The notes below the pieces were generated by a model. That model made no database searches, was not told where the DNA came from, and saw only the letters and a program-made list of their open reading frames with translations. Source: Flavobacteriaceae bacterium (GTDB taxonomy: Bacteria > Bacteroidota > Bacteroidia > Flavobacteriales > Weeksellaceae). From it: a DNA stretch of 13,679 nt. Positions 7,176-13,679 of this stretch are shown one piece after another. The DNA lies in the NCBI GenBank assembly GCA_031289875.1, contig JAITOO010000231.1:1-13679 (forward strand), read 5' to 3'. The stretch's first letter is position 1, and the number at the start of each line of letters is the position of its first letter. A program made the position numbers and the translations under genes.

Positions 7176-8060
7176 CTACGAAATCGAAGTTGCTTCTACC
7201 GACGGGTCTATTTTTTTGATTAATCCTTGAAGCGTTTTTCCCGGTCCTGCTTCCGTAAAAACCTTGCAGCCGTCGGCAATCATGTTTTGAATAGTTTGTG
7301 TCCATTTCACGGGAGCAGTCAATTGAATCAGTAGATTATGCTTGATTTCATCAACCTCTTTCACGGCTTCGGCAGTTACGTTTTGGTATATCGGAATGCA
7401 TGGCTTGTTGAATTTGACTTTTTCGACAGCTTTTGCCAAACGGTCTTGTGCGCCCTGCATCAGCGGGGAATGGAATGCGCCCGCTACAGGCAACGGAACT
7501 ATGCGTTTTGCTCCTTTTTCTTTTAAAATTTCTCCCGCTTGGGTTACTGCGCTGAGATGTCCTGAAATGACTAACTGTCCCGGACTGTTGTAGTTGGCAG
7601 GAACAACCAAATGATCTTCGGTGGAGATTTCTTTGCAAACGTCTTCTATCAGTTGGTCTTTCAGCCCGATGATTGCCGTCATGGCGGAGGGGGTCTGTTC
7701 ACAGGCTTCGTGCATTGCCAAAGCACGTTCGTAAACCAATTTCAATCCGTCCTCGAAAGACAGTACTCCGTTGGCGACCAGAGCGGAAAATTCGCCCAGC
7801 GAATGTCCGGCAACCATTTCAATGCTTGAATTTTGAAGCGCCTTTGCAACGGCTATGGAATGTATGAAAACGGCAGGCTGTGTTACTTTTGTTCTTTTCA
7901 GTTCTTCTTCTGTTCCGTTAAACATAATGTTCAGAATATCAAAACCGAGAATATCATTTGCGTAATCCATGATTTCTTTAATGTCCGACCTGCTGTCGTA
8001 CAGGTCTTTGCCCATTCCTGGATATTGGGAACCTTGTCCCGGAAATACTAATGCATTCAT
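7176..8060 (-). CDS. fabD: Malonyl-CoA:ACP transacylase FabD
   Basis: Transfers malonyl from CoA to acyl carrier protein, supplying the extender unit for type II fatty-acid synthesis in the cytoplasm. The 294 residues match the usual length. The N-terminal FPGQGSQYPGMG (6-17) forms the oxyanion region. The nucleophile is S87 in GHSLGEFSAL (85-94), the carboxylate-binding arginine is R112 (ERALAM), and the catalytic histidine is H197 in GAFHSPLM. NYNSPGQLVISG (156-167) is also typical. The ATG at 8060 is 16 bp after the stop of the LysM gene, so the two are probably one transcript. Other fab genes (acpP, fabF, fabH) are absent from the window, so the gene sits outside a fatty-acid cluster here. 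Confidence 0.96.
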   Translation of the reverse strand: MNALVFPGQGSQYPGMGKDLYDSRSDIKEIMDYANDILGFDILNIMFNGTEEELKRTKVTQPAVFIHSIAVAKALQNSSIEMVAGHSLGEFSALVANGVLSFEDGLKLVYERALAMHEACEQTPSAMTAIIGLKDQLIEDVCKEISTEDHLVVPANYNSPGQLVISGHLSAVTQAGEILKEKGAKRIVPLPVAGAFHSPLMQGAQDRLAKAVEKVKFNKPCIPIYQNVTAEAVKEVDEIKHNLLIQLTAPVKWTQTIQNMIADGCKVFTEAGPGKTLQGLIKKIDPSVEATSIS

Positions 8061-8076
8061 TTGTAGTTCTTTAATC

Positions 8077-9555
8077 TTATTTTATGAATCGAATAACTCT
8101 CGCTCCCTTGTTCGCCCAAGCGCCGTTTTTAATTCTTTCAAAAAAATACTTATTACTTAATTGTTTGTGTTCTTCTTTCATGGTAGAATCCGTCAGAATC
8201 TTGTTAGTATTCAGTCGAGTAAGAATATCGTAAGTTATGTCAAAGCCTGATACTGCATATCTGTCGGGAATGCCGCAATAGACTTTTTTGTAAGCATTTA
8301 ATGTTTTCTGCTCGTTAAATCCATCTTCATTGACATATTGAGTATCGGAATAAATCAATTTTTCGTTCAGCAGTTTTTCGTTGTATTTGCTGCTGTCAAA
8401 TTTGGCGGAATAATACAAGGAAATCGGCTGAATCAATTTGGAATCGAAAGCCGTAACCTTGTCCAAAAATTCTGTCGTCAAATTAGTATCGTCAGAGACC
8501 AAAATAGCGTATATTTTGTTATATTCTTGTGTAACAATGTTTTGAGGAGGCTCAATTTTTCCTGCATCGGTAATAATGGAAATCTCTGCATTTTTGCGTT
8601 TTTCTTGAATGATTTTCTTGAAATAATCAGCTATATCTGCATTGTCGCTGTCTTTTAGAATGAAAATTTTCTCGTCATGGTAAGATTTCAGCATTTCCTC
8701 GACGAGTTTGTCTGCAAGAAACTGCGGTTTGGTGTCGTAAATCACCACATTAGGGTATTTGTCCAACTCGTCTCTCGAAGCATACGGCGAAATAATCGGA
8801 ATTTTGGTATTGCTCAACCGGTCTGCCAAAGCCACGATTTTTGAACGAAACAAAGGACCGATAATCAGGTCTGTTTTTGAAAAATCATATGCCTGCAAAG
8901 CGGTTTCATCTTCACTGTCCAATATTTTGACATTGAGTTTTCTGCCGTTGTTTGAGAGAGAATCCAGCGCAACTTTTGCTCCTGAATAGAACTGCCTCGC
9001 AATGTTCCGCCCGCTGCTGCGTTTGGCGTCTTTAGCGTTGAAAGGGAGAATCAGCGCTACGTTGAGTCCGTCGGAATAAACAGTTTTTGCCACTTGTGTC
9101 GAGATTTTTTCAGCAGCAGGTTTTGGCTTCTCAACTATGTGAGTATCTGTTGATTTTGCCGTTCCGTTATCAGGAATTTTTAAAACTTCTCCAATTTTTG
9201 GACCGTTTTCGCCCATATCGGGATTGAGTTTTTTGATAATTTCGATGGTTGTGCCGTATTTTTTGCTCAATCCGTACAAAGTTTCTTTGGGTTCTACCTT
9301 GATGTAGAGATATTTGGGTTCTGTGGAAGCCGCATCGGGTTTGATTTTTTTTGCAGAATTGGGTAAAATCAACTCCTCTCCGATTTGCGGAGTGCGGTCT
9401 TTCAGCTGAGGATTTAACTTTTTGATGTCGTCAATGCTTACATTGTACTGCTTGCTCAATCCGTACAAAGTTTCTTTGGGAGCGACTGTATGCTTAATCT
9501 GTTGCGCCGTGCACAAAGCAGAAAAAACAAAAATGAAAAACAAATACTTTTTCAT
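8077..9555 (-). CDS. Secreted protein with two LysM repeats and a periplasmic-binding-protein (PBP1/LpoA-like) domain
   Basis: 492 residues. The signal peptide MKKYLFFIFVFSALCTAQQ is followed by two LysM peptidoglycan-binding repeats (about 21-65 and 86-128), each with the VxPKETLYGLSK start and an NP...IGE.L.IP end. After a Pro/Ala/Lys linker (~130-160), residues ~163-440 resemble a type 1 periplasmic-binding fold (NVALILPFNA, DLIIGPLF, IPIISPYAS, NVVIYDTKP). LysM plus this fold suggests a cell-wall-anchored periplasmic factor, by analogy with the LpoA-type activators of peptidoglycan synthases, but this role is inference. There is no transport operon nearby, so a solute-uptake role is less likely. 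A well-placed promoter lies at 9572-9601. fabD follows after 16 bp. The two LysM repeats share a 29-bp identical DNA stretch. Confidence 0.88.
   Translation of the reverse strand: MKKYLFFIFVFSALCTAQQIKHTVAPKETLYGLSKQYNVSIDDIKKLNPQLKDRTPQIGEELILPNSAKKIKPDAASTEPKYLYIKVEPKETLYGLSKKYGTTIEIIKKLNPDMGENGPKIGEVLKIPDNGTAKSTDTHIVEKPKPAAEKISTQVAKTVYSDGLNVALILPFNAKDAKRSSGRNIARQFYSGAKVALDSLSNNGRKLNVKILDSEDETALQAYDFSKTDLIIGPLFRSKIVALADRLSNTKIPIISPYASRDELDKYPNVVIYDTKPQFLADKLVEEMLKSYHDEKIFILKDSDNADIADYFKKIIQEKRKNAEISIITDAGKIEPPQNIVTQEYNKIYAILVSDDTNLTTEFLDKVTAFDSKLIQPISLYYSAKFDSSKYNEKLLNEKLIYSDTQYVNEDGFNEQKTLNAYKKVYCGIPDRYAVSGFDITYDILTRLNTNKILTDSTMKEEHKQLSNKYFFERIKNGAWANKGARVIRFIK
9263..9480 (-). repeat. 29-bp exact direct repeat within the two LysM modules
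   Basis: Positions 9263-9291 and 9452-9480 are identical over 29 bases, offset by 189 bp (63 codons, so in frame). They encode the PKETLYGLSK part of each LysM repeat. Flanking codons differ, so identity at synonymous sites is confined to this stretch. That points to recent module duplication or gene conversion. In-frame slippage here would add or remove one LysM module. Confidence 0.85.
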
Positions 9556-9571
9556 CAGTTAAAATTTAATG

Positions 9572-9601
9572 CAAATCTAATATTTTAATTTAAACTGACA
9601 A
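9572..9601 (-). promoter_or_regulatory. Bacteroidota-type promoter for the LysM-fabD unit
   Basis: On the minus strand TTG (9599-9601) is followed after exactly 19 bp by TAGATTTG (9572-9579), fitting the Bacteroidota sigma-ABfr consensus TTG-N17-23-TAnnTTTG. The ATG at 9555 is 16 bp past the -7 element, giving a very short leader. The -33 side overlaps the last codons of bshC, whose stop is at 9590-9592, so the promoter separates this unit from bshC. Confidence 0.6.
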
Positions 9602-11179
9602 TATTTTCAAAATCATTACCGACTCAAACTCTTTTATGTCTTTATACAAAAAAGACATAAAATCTTTTCCATAAATGGCAAAATATTCCGAAAAATTTTC
9701 AATTCTTTCTTGCCAAATACCTTCGGGAAACACCTCAAAATGCAATTTTTCAAAGTTTGAAATCCATTCCTTGTTTTTCAGTTTTTCTGCTTTGCGAAAG
9801 CGGAGCGAAACTTTCTGCAAACCGTTCATCTGTTTTTTTTGCTGAGCCAACACCATGTTTTTCAGCGAAATATCAGTTTGTCGAGAATCTTTGAGCAGTC
9901 CGTCAAAAATATGATTCAATTCGTTTTCATATTTCTGAAAATCAATGAAAACCGTAGAAATTCCGGAAATCATTTTTTCAATAATTTCCTCTTTCGGCAT
10001 AAACAAATCTTCCGTTTTCCAATGATATTTTTTCATTTTTTTGAGTTGTTCTTCCGAAATCAACAGCATGGAATTTCGCGGAATCAGCACAGGGAATGGA
10101 AGTTGCTGCGAATCAAAATAATTTTTCAGTTCCAGCCAATAGGCGATTTCTGCATTTCCGCCGATGTAGGCAGCATTGGGAAGTATAACTTCCTGATAAA
10201 CAGGTCTCATTAAGGCATTGGGACTGAATTTTTCGGGATATTTTTCCAGTTCGGACAAGATTTCTTCCTGCGAAAAATTGAGGCAAGTGCCTAAGATATA
10301 ATATTTTCCGTTGGTTTCATCAATTCGATTGCGCTCGCCGTTGTTGTGATAAAAAAAATTAATTTTTCTCGGATTGACTTGTATTTTATATTCAGGTTTC
10401 AGATTTTCAATGGTTTGCGAAATTTTTTGATACGATTTCTGTTCTTTAATATCTTCTTGAATATACGGGACAAACAATTTTTTTAGCGGTTTTCGGTTGC
10501 CGTCAATCATTAGCAAGCCGTAATCTTTGAACAGTTCGTGAACCAAAATTCGAGTTGCATCTGCCAGATTTTCCGCCGAAAAGTAAGATTTTTCGATAAT
10601 TTTCCGCAAATCTTTCCCGAAAGGAAAATATTTCAACGCTTCATAAAAACCGTTCAAAATGGTTTTGAGGTCGGAAACAGGAATTTCGCCTGTGAAATTT
10701 TTGTAATTTCCCTGCCACTCGATTTTTTTCCTGCGAAAGCGGAAATGATTAATTTCTTCAAAATCATGGTCTTCAGCAGCAAGCCAGAACATCGGCACAA
10801 AATTGATTTCTTTCTGACGGTGATTCATAGAGTTACACAGTTTGATGACATGAAGAATCTTGTATATGAAATACAAATGTCCCGTCATCAGATTGAGCTG
10901 ATGCCCTGTGGTGAGGGTAACCGTATTTTTTTTGGCGAGTTTTTGCAGGTTTTCCTGTTGTTTTTCAGAGAGTTCCAATTTTTGCATTTGAGCAGAAAGT
11001 TCTGTAAAAAGCGTATCTCTATGCTGATAATCCGCCAATTTTTCCTTTGCCTGCGCCAATAGATTTTCATACGAAAAACTTTTATGATAGAACTTTTCCA
11101 CAGTCTCCTTTTCGTTCAGGTAATCCTTGACAAGCAGGGCGGTAGCGGGAATTTCTGAAATGTTGAAACAAGTTATCAC
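9590..11179 (-). CDS. bshC: Putative cysteine ligase BshC (bacillithiol biosynthesis)
   Basis: Catalyses the last step of bacillithiol synthesis, adding cysteine to glucosaminyl-malate. Bacillithiol is the glutathione substitute of Firmicutes and many Bacteroidota. The 529 residues match the family. Signatures are TLTTGHQLNLMTGHLYFIYK (88-107), NFVPMFWLAAEDHDFEEINHF (126-146), ILPNAAYIGGNAEIAYWLELKNYF and PVLIPRNSMLLI in the centre. A charged helical segment in the C-terminal third fits the family coiled coil. No ATG occurs upstream in frame before a stop at 11201-11203. I chose GTG at 11179 because it gives the expected short N-terminus (MITCFNISEIP). A TTG at 11194 overlaps a candidate -7 element and is less likely. 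bshA and bshB are not in the window, so the pathway is scattered. A sucC terminator lies upstream, so bshC needs its own promoter. Confidence 0.93.
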   Translation of the reverse strand: MITCFNISEIPATALLVKDYLNEKETVEKFYHKSFSYENLLAQAKEKLADYQHRDTLFTELSAQMQKLELSEKQQENLQKLAKKNTVTLTTGHQLNLMTGHLYFIYKILHVIKLCNSMNHRQKEINFVPMFWLAAEDHDFEEINHFRFRRKKIEWQGNYKNFTGEIPVSDLKTILNGFYEALKYFPFGKDLRKIIEKSYFSAENLADATRILVHELFKDYGLLMIDGNRKPLKKLFVPYIQEDIKEQKSYQKISQTIENLKPEYKIQVNPRKINFFYHNNGERNRIDETNGKYYILGTCLNFSQEEILSELEKYPEKFSPNALMRPVYQEVILPNAAYIGGNAEIAYWLELKNYFDSQQLPFPVLIPRNSMLLISEEQLKKMKKYHWKTEDLFMPKEEIIEKMISGISTVFIDFQKYENELNHIFDGLLKDSRQTDISLKNMVLAQQKKQMNGLQKVSLRFRKAEKLKNKEWISNFEKLHFEVFPEGIWQERIENFSEYFAIYGKDFMSFLYKDIKEFESVMILKILSV

Positions 11180-11183
11180 AAAG

Positions 11184-11191
11184 CAAATATA
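11184..11191 (-). promoter_or_regulatory. Candidate -7 element directly before the bshC GTG start
   Basis: The minus strand reads TATATTTG, matching TAnnTTTG, only 4 bp before the GTG at 11179. No TTG lies at 17-23 bp upstream. If used, the transcript would begin at or next to the start codon, giving an almost leaderless mRNA. It could also be a chance match in AT-rich DNA. Confidence 0.3.
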
Positions 11192-11257
11192 CAATAATAA
11201 TCAAGAATTAAGAATAATGAAATTACCAAACTATTCTGAAATTTCTTCTCTTCAAAT

Positions 11258-11292
11258 AAAAAAAGTCCTGAACTTAAAAAGCTCAGAACTTT
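11258..11292 (-). terminator. Rho-independent terminator of sucC
   Basis: In the minus-strand RNA, AGUUCUGAGC (from 11290 down to 11281) pairs with GUUCAGGACU (11273 down to 11264) through ten pairs, two of them G-U wobbles. The stem is extended by two A-U pairs, with a 7-nt loop, and runs into a tract of seven U (11264 to 11258). It lies 35 bp past the sucC stop and upstream of bshC, so it ends the sucC transcript. Confidence 0.8.
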
Positions 11293-11326
11293 GAAAATAT
11301 ATAAGACATATATTAATTATTAGCCT

Positions 11327-12520
11327 TCAAGACAATGCGTGGGCTACCGCTTCGGCGGCTTCTTCCAATGTGATGGCAGACAGTACTTCCAGACCGCTGT
11401 CGTCAATCATTTTTTTGGCAAGGTCTGCATTTGTTCCCTGCAAGCGCACAATAAGCGGAACTTTAATCTCATCGCCCATTTTCTGGTAAGCATACAAAAT
11501 TCCCTGCGCAACGCGGTCGCAACGCACAATTCCTCCAAAAATATTTACCAAGATAGCCTGTACGTTTTCATCTTTCAAAATAATGCGGAAAGCCGTTTCC
11601 ACTCGGTCTGCATCGGCAGTTCCGCCTACGTCGAGGAAGTTCGCCGGATGTCCTCCCGAATGCTTGATGATGTCCATCGTTGCCATTGCCAAGCCTGCTC
11701 CGTTTACCATACAGCCTACGTTTCCGTCCAGTTTGATAAAATTCAGCCCGGCTTCGCCTGCCTCTACTTCGGTAGGGTCTTCTTCGCGGGTGTCTCTCAT
11801 TGCCAGATAGTCGGGGTGGCGGTACAGAGAATTGTTGTCGATAGTAACTTTGGCATCTACGGCGGCGATTTTGTCGTCCGACGTTTTCAGCACGGGATTG
11901 ATTTCAAACAAAGAGGCATCGCTGTGCGTATAAGCCTTGTATAAAGCGGCAACAAAGCGCGTCATATCTTTAAACGCTTCGCCGCCCAGTCCGAGATTGA
12001 AAGCGATTTTGCGCGCCTGAAAACCTTGCAGACCTACGGCAGGGTCGATTTCTTCAGTGAAAATCTTTTCAGGTGTGGAAGCCGCAACTTCTTCGATGTC
12101 CATTCCGCCTTCAGTGGAGTAAATAATAATATTTTTTCCTTTGGCGCGGTCAAGCATCACAGACATATAAAATTCTTTGGTTTCTGAATCTCCGGGATAG
12201 TACATATCTTCTGCGATATAGATTTGATGTACTTTTTTGCCTTCTTTGGAGGTCTGCGGAGTGATGAGGTTCATGCCGATGATGTCGGAAGCCCGTTGTC
12301 TAACTTCGTCCAGCGATTTGGCTAATTTCACGCCGCCGCCTTTGCCTCGCCCGCCTGCATGGATTTGAGCTTTTATCACCCACCAGTTTGTGCCGGTTTT
12401 ACTGTTCATTTCTTTTGCCGCTTCCACTGCTTCGTCAGGAGTAGTGGCAATAATTCCCCGCTGCACTCTTACTCCAAAAGATGAGAGAATTTCTTTTCCT
12501 TGATATTCATGTAGATTCAT
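11327..12520 (-). CDS. sucC: Succinate-CoA ligase (ADP-forming) subunit beta
   Basis: The beta subunit of the TCA-cycle enzyme interconverting succinyl-CoA and succinate with ATP (or GTP) formation. The 397 residues are the usual length. The N-terminal ATP-grasp domain starts MNLHEYQGKEIL and contains the nucleotide-binding loop IHAGGRGKGGGVK (53-65). Mg-binding residues N208 (FEINP) and D222 (VDAK) are in place. The C-terminal ligase-CoA domain has NGAGLAMATMDIIKHSGGHPANFLDVGG (273-300) and the phosphate-loop region NIFGGIVRCD (326-335). The ATG at 12520 gives the family N-terminus. The alpha subunit sucD is not adjacent, unlike the sucCD operon of E. coli. A strong terminator follows, so sucC appears to be monocistronic. 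Confidence 0.97.
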   Translation of the reverse strand: MNLHEYQGKEILSSFGVRVQRGIIATTPDEAVEAAKEMNSKTGTNWWVIKAQIHAGGRGKGGGVKLAKSLDEVRQRASDIIGMNLITPQTSKEGKKVHQIYIAEDMYYPGDSETKEFYMSVMLDRAKGKNIIIYSTEGGMDIEEVAASTPEKIFTEEIDPAVGLQGFQARKIAFNLGLGGEAFKDMTRFVAALYKAYTHSDASLFEINPVLKTSDDKIAAVDAKVTIDNNSLYRHPDYLAMRDTREEDPTEVEAGEAGLNFIKLDGNVGCMVNGAGLAMATMDIIKHSGGHPANFLDVGGTADADRVETAFRIILKDENVQAILVNIFGGIVRCDRVAQGILYAYQKMGDEIKVPLIVRLQGTNADLAKKMIDDSGLEVLSAITLEEAAEAVAHALS

Positions 12521-12558
12521 AGTTTTTACTTGTGTTTTTTATGCTTTAAACCTTTCGA

Positions 12559-12566
12559 CAAAGATA
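12559..12566 (-). promoter_or_regulatory. Candidate -7 element of sucC
   Basis: The minus strand reads TATCTTTG, an exact TAnnTTTG match, 38 bp before the sucC ATG. No TTG is found at 17-23 bp upstream. The position is right for a monocistronic sucC promoter. Confidence 0.4.
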
Positions 12567-12889
12567 AAGAATTTAATGGGAAATCCCTACTTTTTTATTC
12601 ACTTTTTTTGTTTTATAATAAAAGGGAATAAAAAAGCCGTTGTGCGTATAAAACAAGTTTTGCACTTTGAGGGTTTTTATTATATTTTCAGCAGACAAGC
12701 TCGCATTCTTTATCAAAACAAAAGTAAATCGTGTTTGTAAATACCTCTGAAACAGTTCAATATCGCTTTGAAAAATTTCCAAAATCCCTGCATTTTTAAA
12801 TCCTTGTTCTTACTTGGGGATTTAGAAGTTGAATCTGCGAAAGCGTCATTTACGGACAAAAAATTTCCTTATTTTCCTGAAAAAGATTG

Positions 12890-12897
12890 TACCTTTG
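12890..12897 (+). promoter_or_regulatory. Candidate -7 element of the nuclease gene
   Basis: The plus strand reads TACCTTTG, an exact TAnnTTTG match, 27 bp before the ATG at 12925. A clear -33 TTG is missing (TTTCC/TTATTTTCC instead). The position gives a leader of about 20 nt. Confidence 0.4.
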
Positions 12898-12924
12898 TTG
12901 AGAATCATTTTATAATCGTTTGTA

Positions 12925-13679
12925 ATGTCTTATGATTACAGTTTTTTCGCACAGACATTAGGCTTCAGCCCAAAAGAAAACTCAACAGATATTTTTGCAA
13001 AAAAATATGCTGATGGTTATGTTATTGAGGTTGATTTCGCAAAAGATGCAATTAATTACGGCGAAAAAATACAATTTGATAGCAAAACTACCCAAAATTT
13101 TTCTCAACCTGAAAATTTTGTCGTGCTCGAATGTGTCAATCGCTTGCTCGAAAAAGGATACAAGCCTGAAAATATCATTCTCGAAAAAACTTGGAAACTC
13201 GGACACCAAGAAAAAGGGCGTTTGGATATTCTTGTTACCAAAGATGACGGCACGGCTTATTTAATGATTGAATGTAAAACTTACGGCGAAGAATTTGACA
13301 AAGAACTGAAAAATCTGCACAAAAACGGAGGACAGCTTTTCTCGTATTTTCAGCAAGATAAAAATGCAGAAATTTTGATGCTTTACGCTTCGGAATTGCG
13401 AAATAATAAAATTGAAAAAACGAATGTCGTTATTCAAATAAAAGAAGAATATCGTCAAACAGGAAATCTCAAACAACTGTTTGAAACATGGAACAATCAA
13501 ACACTCTCTTCTGATTTTTGGAATTTTATACCTTATAACTTGTCGGAAGTAGAATCATTTACAAAAAACAATCTGCGCGAATTAAACGAAACAGAAGGGC
13601 AATCGCTGTTTAATAAATTCGCTACCATTTTGCGCAAACATTCCGTATCCGACAAACCCAATGCGTTCAACAAAATTTT
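12925..13679 (+). CDS. N-terminal part of a restriction enzyme with HsdR-like PD-(D/E)XK nuclease domain (partial, runs off the window)
   Basis: The frame from ATG 12925 is open to the window end: 251 codons with no stop. An in-frame TAA at 12913-12915 makes this the first possible ATG. Residues ~60-145 match the type I restriction R-protein N-terminal nuclease (HSDR_N_2). They comprise ENFVVLECVNRLLEKGY, PENIILEKTW, then D101 in KGRLDILV, E116 and K118 in MIECKTY, and the QxxxY signature (Q137-Y141 in GGQLFSYFQ) typical of HsdR/RecB-like nucleases. The catalytic D...ExK set is intact. In Bacteroidota, proteins starting this way commonly continue into an N6-adenine DNA methyltransferase and target-recognition region, making a single-chain restriction-modification enzyme. 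That part would lie outside the window, so it is inference. The gene is on the opposite strand to its neighbours, which suits an inserted accessory locus. Confidence 0.8.
   Translation, partial: MSYDYSFFAQTLGFSPKENSTDIFAKKYADGYVIEVDFAKDAINYGEKIQFDSKTTQNFSQPENFVVLECVNRLLEKGYKPENIILEKTWKLGHQEKGRLDILVTKDDGTAYLMIECKTYGEEFDKELKNLHKNGGQLFSYFQQDKNAEILMLYASELRNNKIEKTNVVIQIKEEYRQTGNLKQLFETWNNQTLSSDFWNFIPYNLSEVESFTKNNLRELNETEGQSLFNKFATILRKHSVSDKPNAFNKI

Larger units (their letters stand above)
12521..12924. other. 404-bp divergent intergenic region between sucC and the nuclease gene
   Basis: No convincing gene here. A 69-codon minus-strand frame (12573-12782) has no recognisable features and ends inside the probable sucC promoter zone. 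The region holds two candidate -7 elements facing outward (12559-12566 for sucC and 12890-12897 for the plus-strand gene). A weak 7-bp inverted repeat is also present (TAAATCC at 12797-12803 with GGATTTA at 12818-12824, 14-nt loop), of no clear role. No tRNA or other structured RNA was recognised. Confidence 0.5.

Noticed and set aside
10538..11062. 174-codon plus-strand open frame
   Set aside because: It is antisense to bshC, with low-complexity Phe/Arg composition and no start context. A shadow frame.
11339..11944. 201-codon plus-strand open frame
   Set aside because: It is antisense to sucC, which has intact family motifs across the same stretch. The frame has no recognisable protein signature.
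12573..12782. 69-codon minus-strand frame upstream of sucC
   Set aside because: No domain, no signal peptide and no promoter; it covers the probable sucC promoter zone. Kept only as a remark in the intergenic entry.
1..13679. CRISPR arrays, tRNA or rRNA genes, insertion sequences
   Set aside because: No regularly spaced repeats, cloverleaf genes, transposase frames or terminal inverted repeats were seen in the window.

Overview
The window looks like a chromosomal segment of a flavobacterium (Bacteroidota; a Weeksellaceae/Chryseobacterium-like relative is my best guess). The evidence is AT-rich DNA, poor Shine-Dalgarno sequences, several matches to the Bacteroidota promoter element TAnnTTTG, lipoprotein and outer-membrane proteins of Bacteroidota style, and bshC (bacillithiol) beside succinyl-CoA ligase. 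The taxonomy is inference from protein style and not from a database match.

Layout. Positions 1-137 hold the last codons of a plus-strand membrane protein cut by the window edge. From 202 to 12520 every gene is on the minus strand, so in transcription order (right to left) they are: sucC (with its own terminator), bshC, a LysM/periplasmic-binding-protein fusion, fabD, a beta-lactamase-fold lipoprotein, a patatin/outer-membrane barrel protein, ybeY, mnmG and a SAM methyltransferase. At the right edge, 12925 onward, a plus-strand gene begins with an HsdR-like nuclease domain and runs off the window. It is probably the N-terminal part of a restriction-modification enzyme.

The genes are mostly housekeeping: tRNA wobble modification (mnmG), rRNA maturation (ybeY), fatty-acid initiation (fabD), TCA cycle (sucC), low-molecular-weight thiol synthesis (bshC) and cell-envelope proteins. 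Two likely transcription units are LysM protein-fabD (16 bp gap, with a well-formed promoter at 9572-9601) and patatin-ybeY-mnmG, possibly extending into the methyltransferase.

The most striking non-coding signal is a pair of identical perfect 16-bp palindromes, TGTTCCACGTGGAACA, bracketing mnmG (1071-1086 and 2971-2986). They match the canonical ParB-binding centromere site parS. This suggests the window is part of the chromosome-segregation centromere region, usually origin-proximal. The second point of interest is the truncated nuclease gene at the right edge, which may open a restriction or defence locus continuing outside the window.
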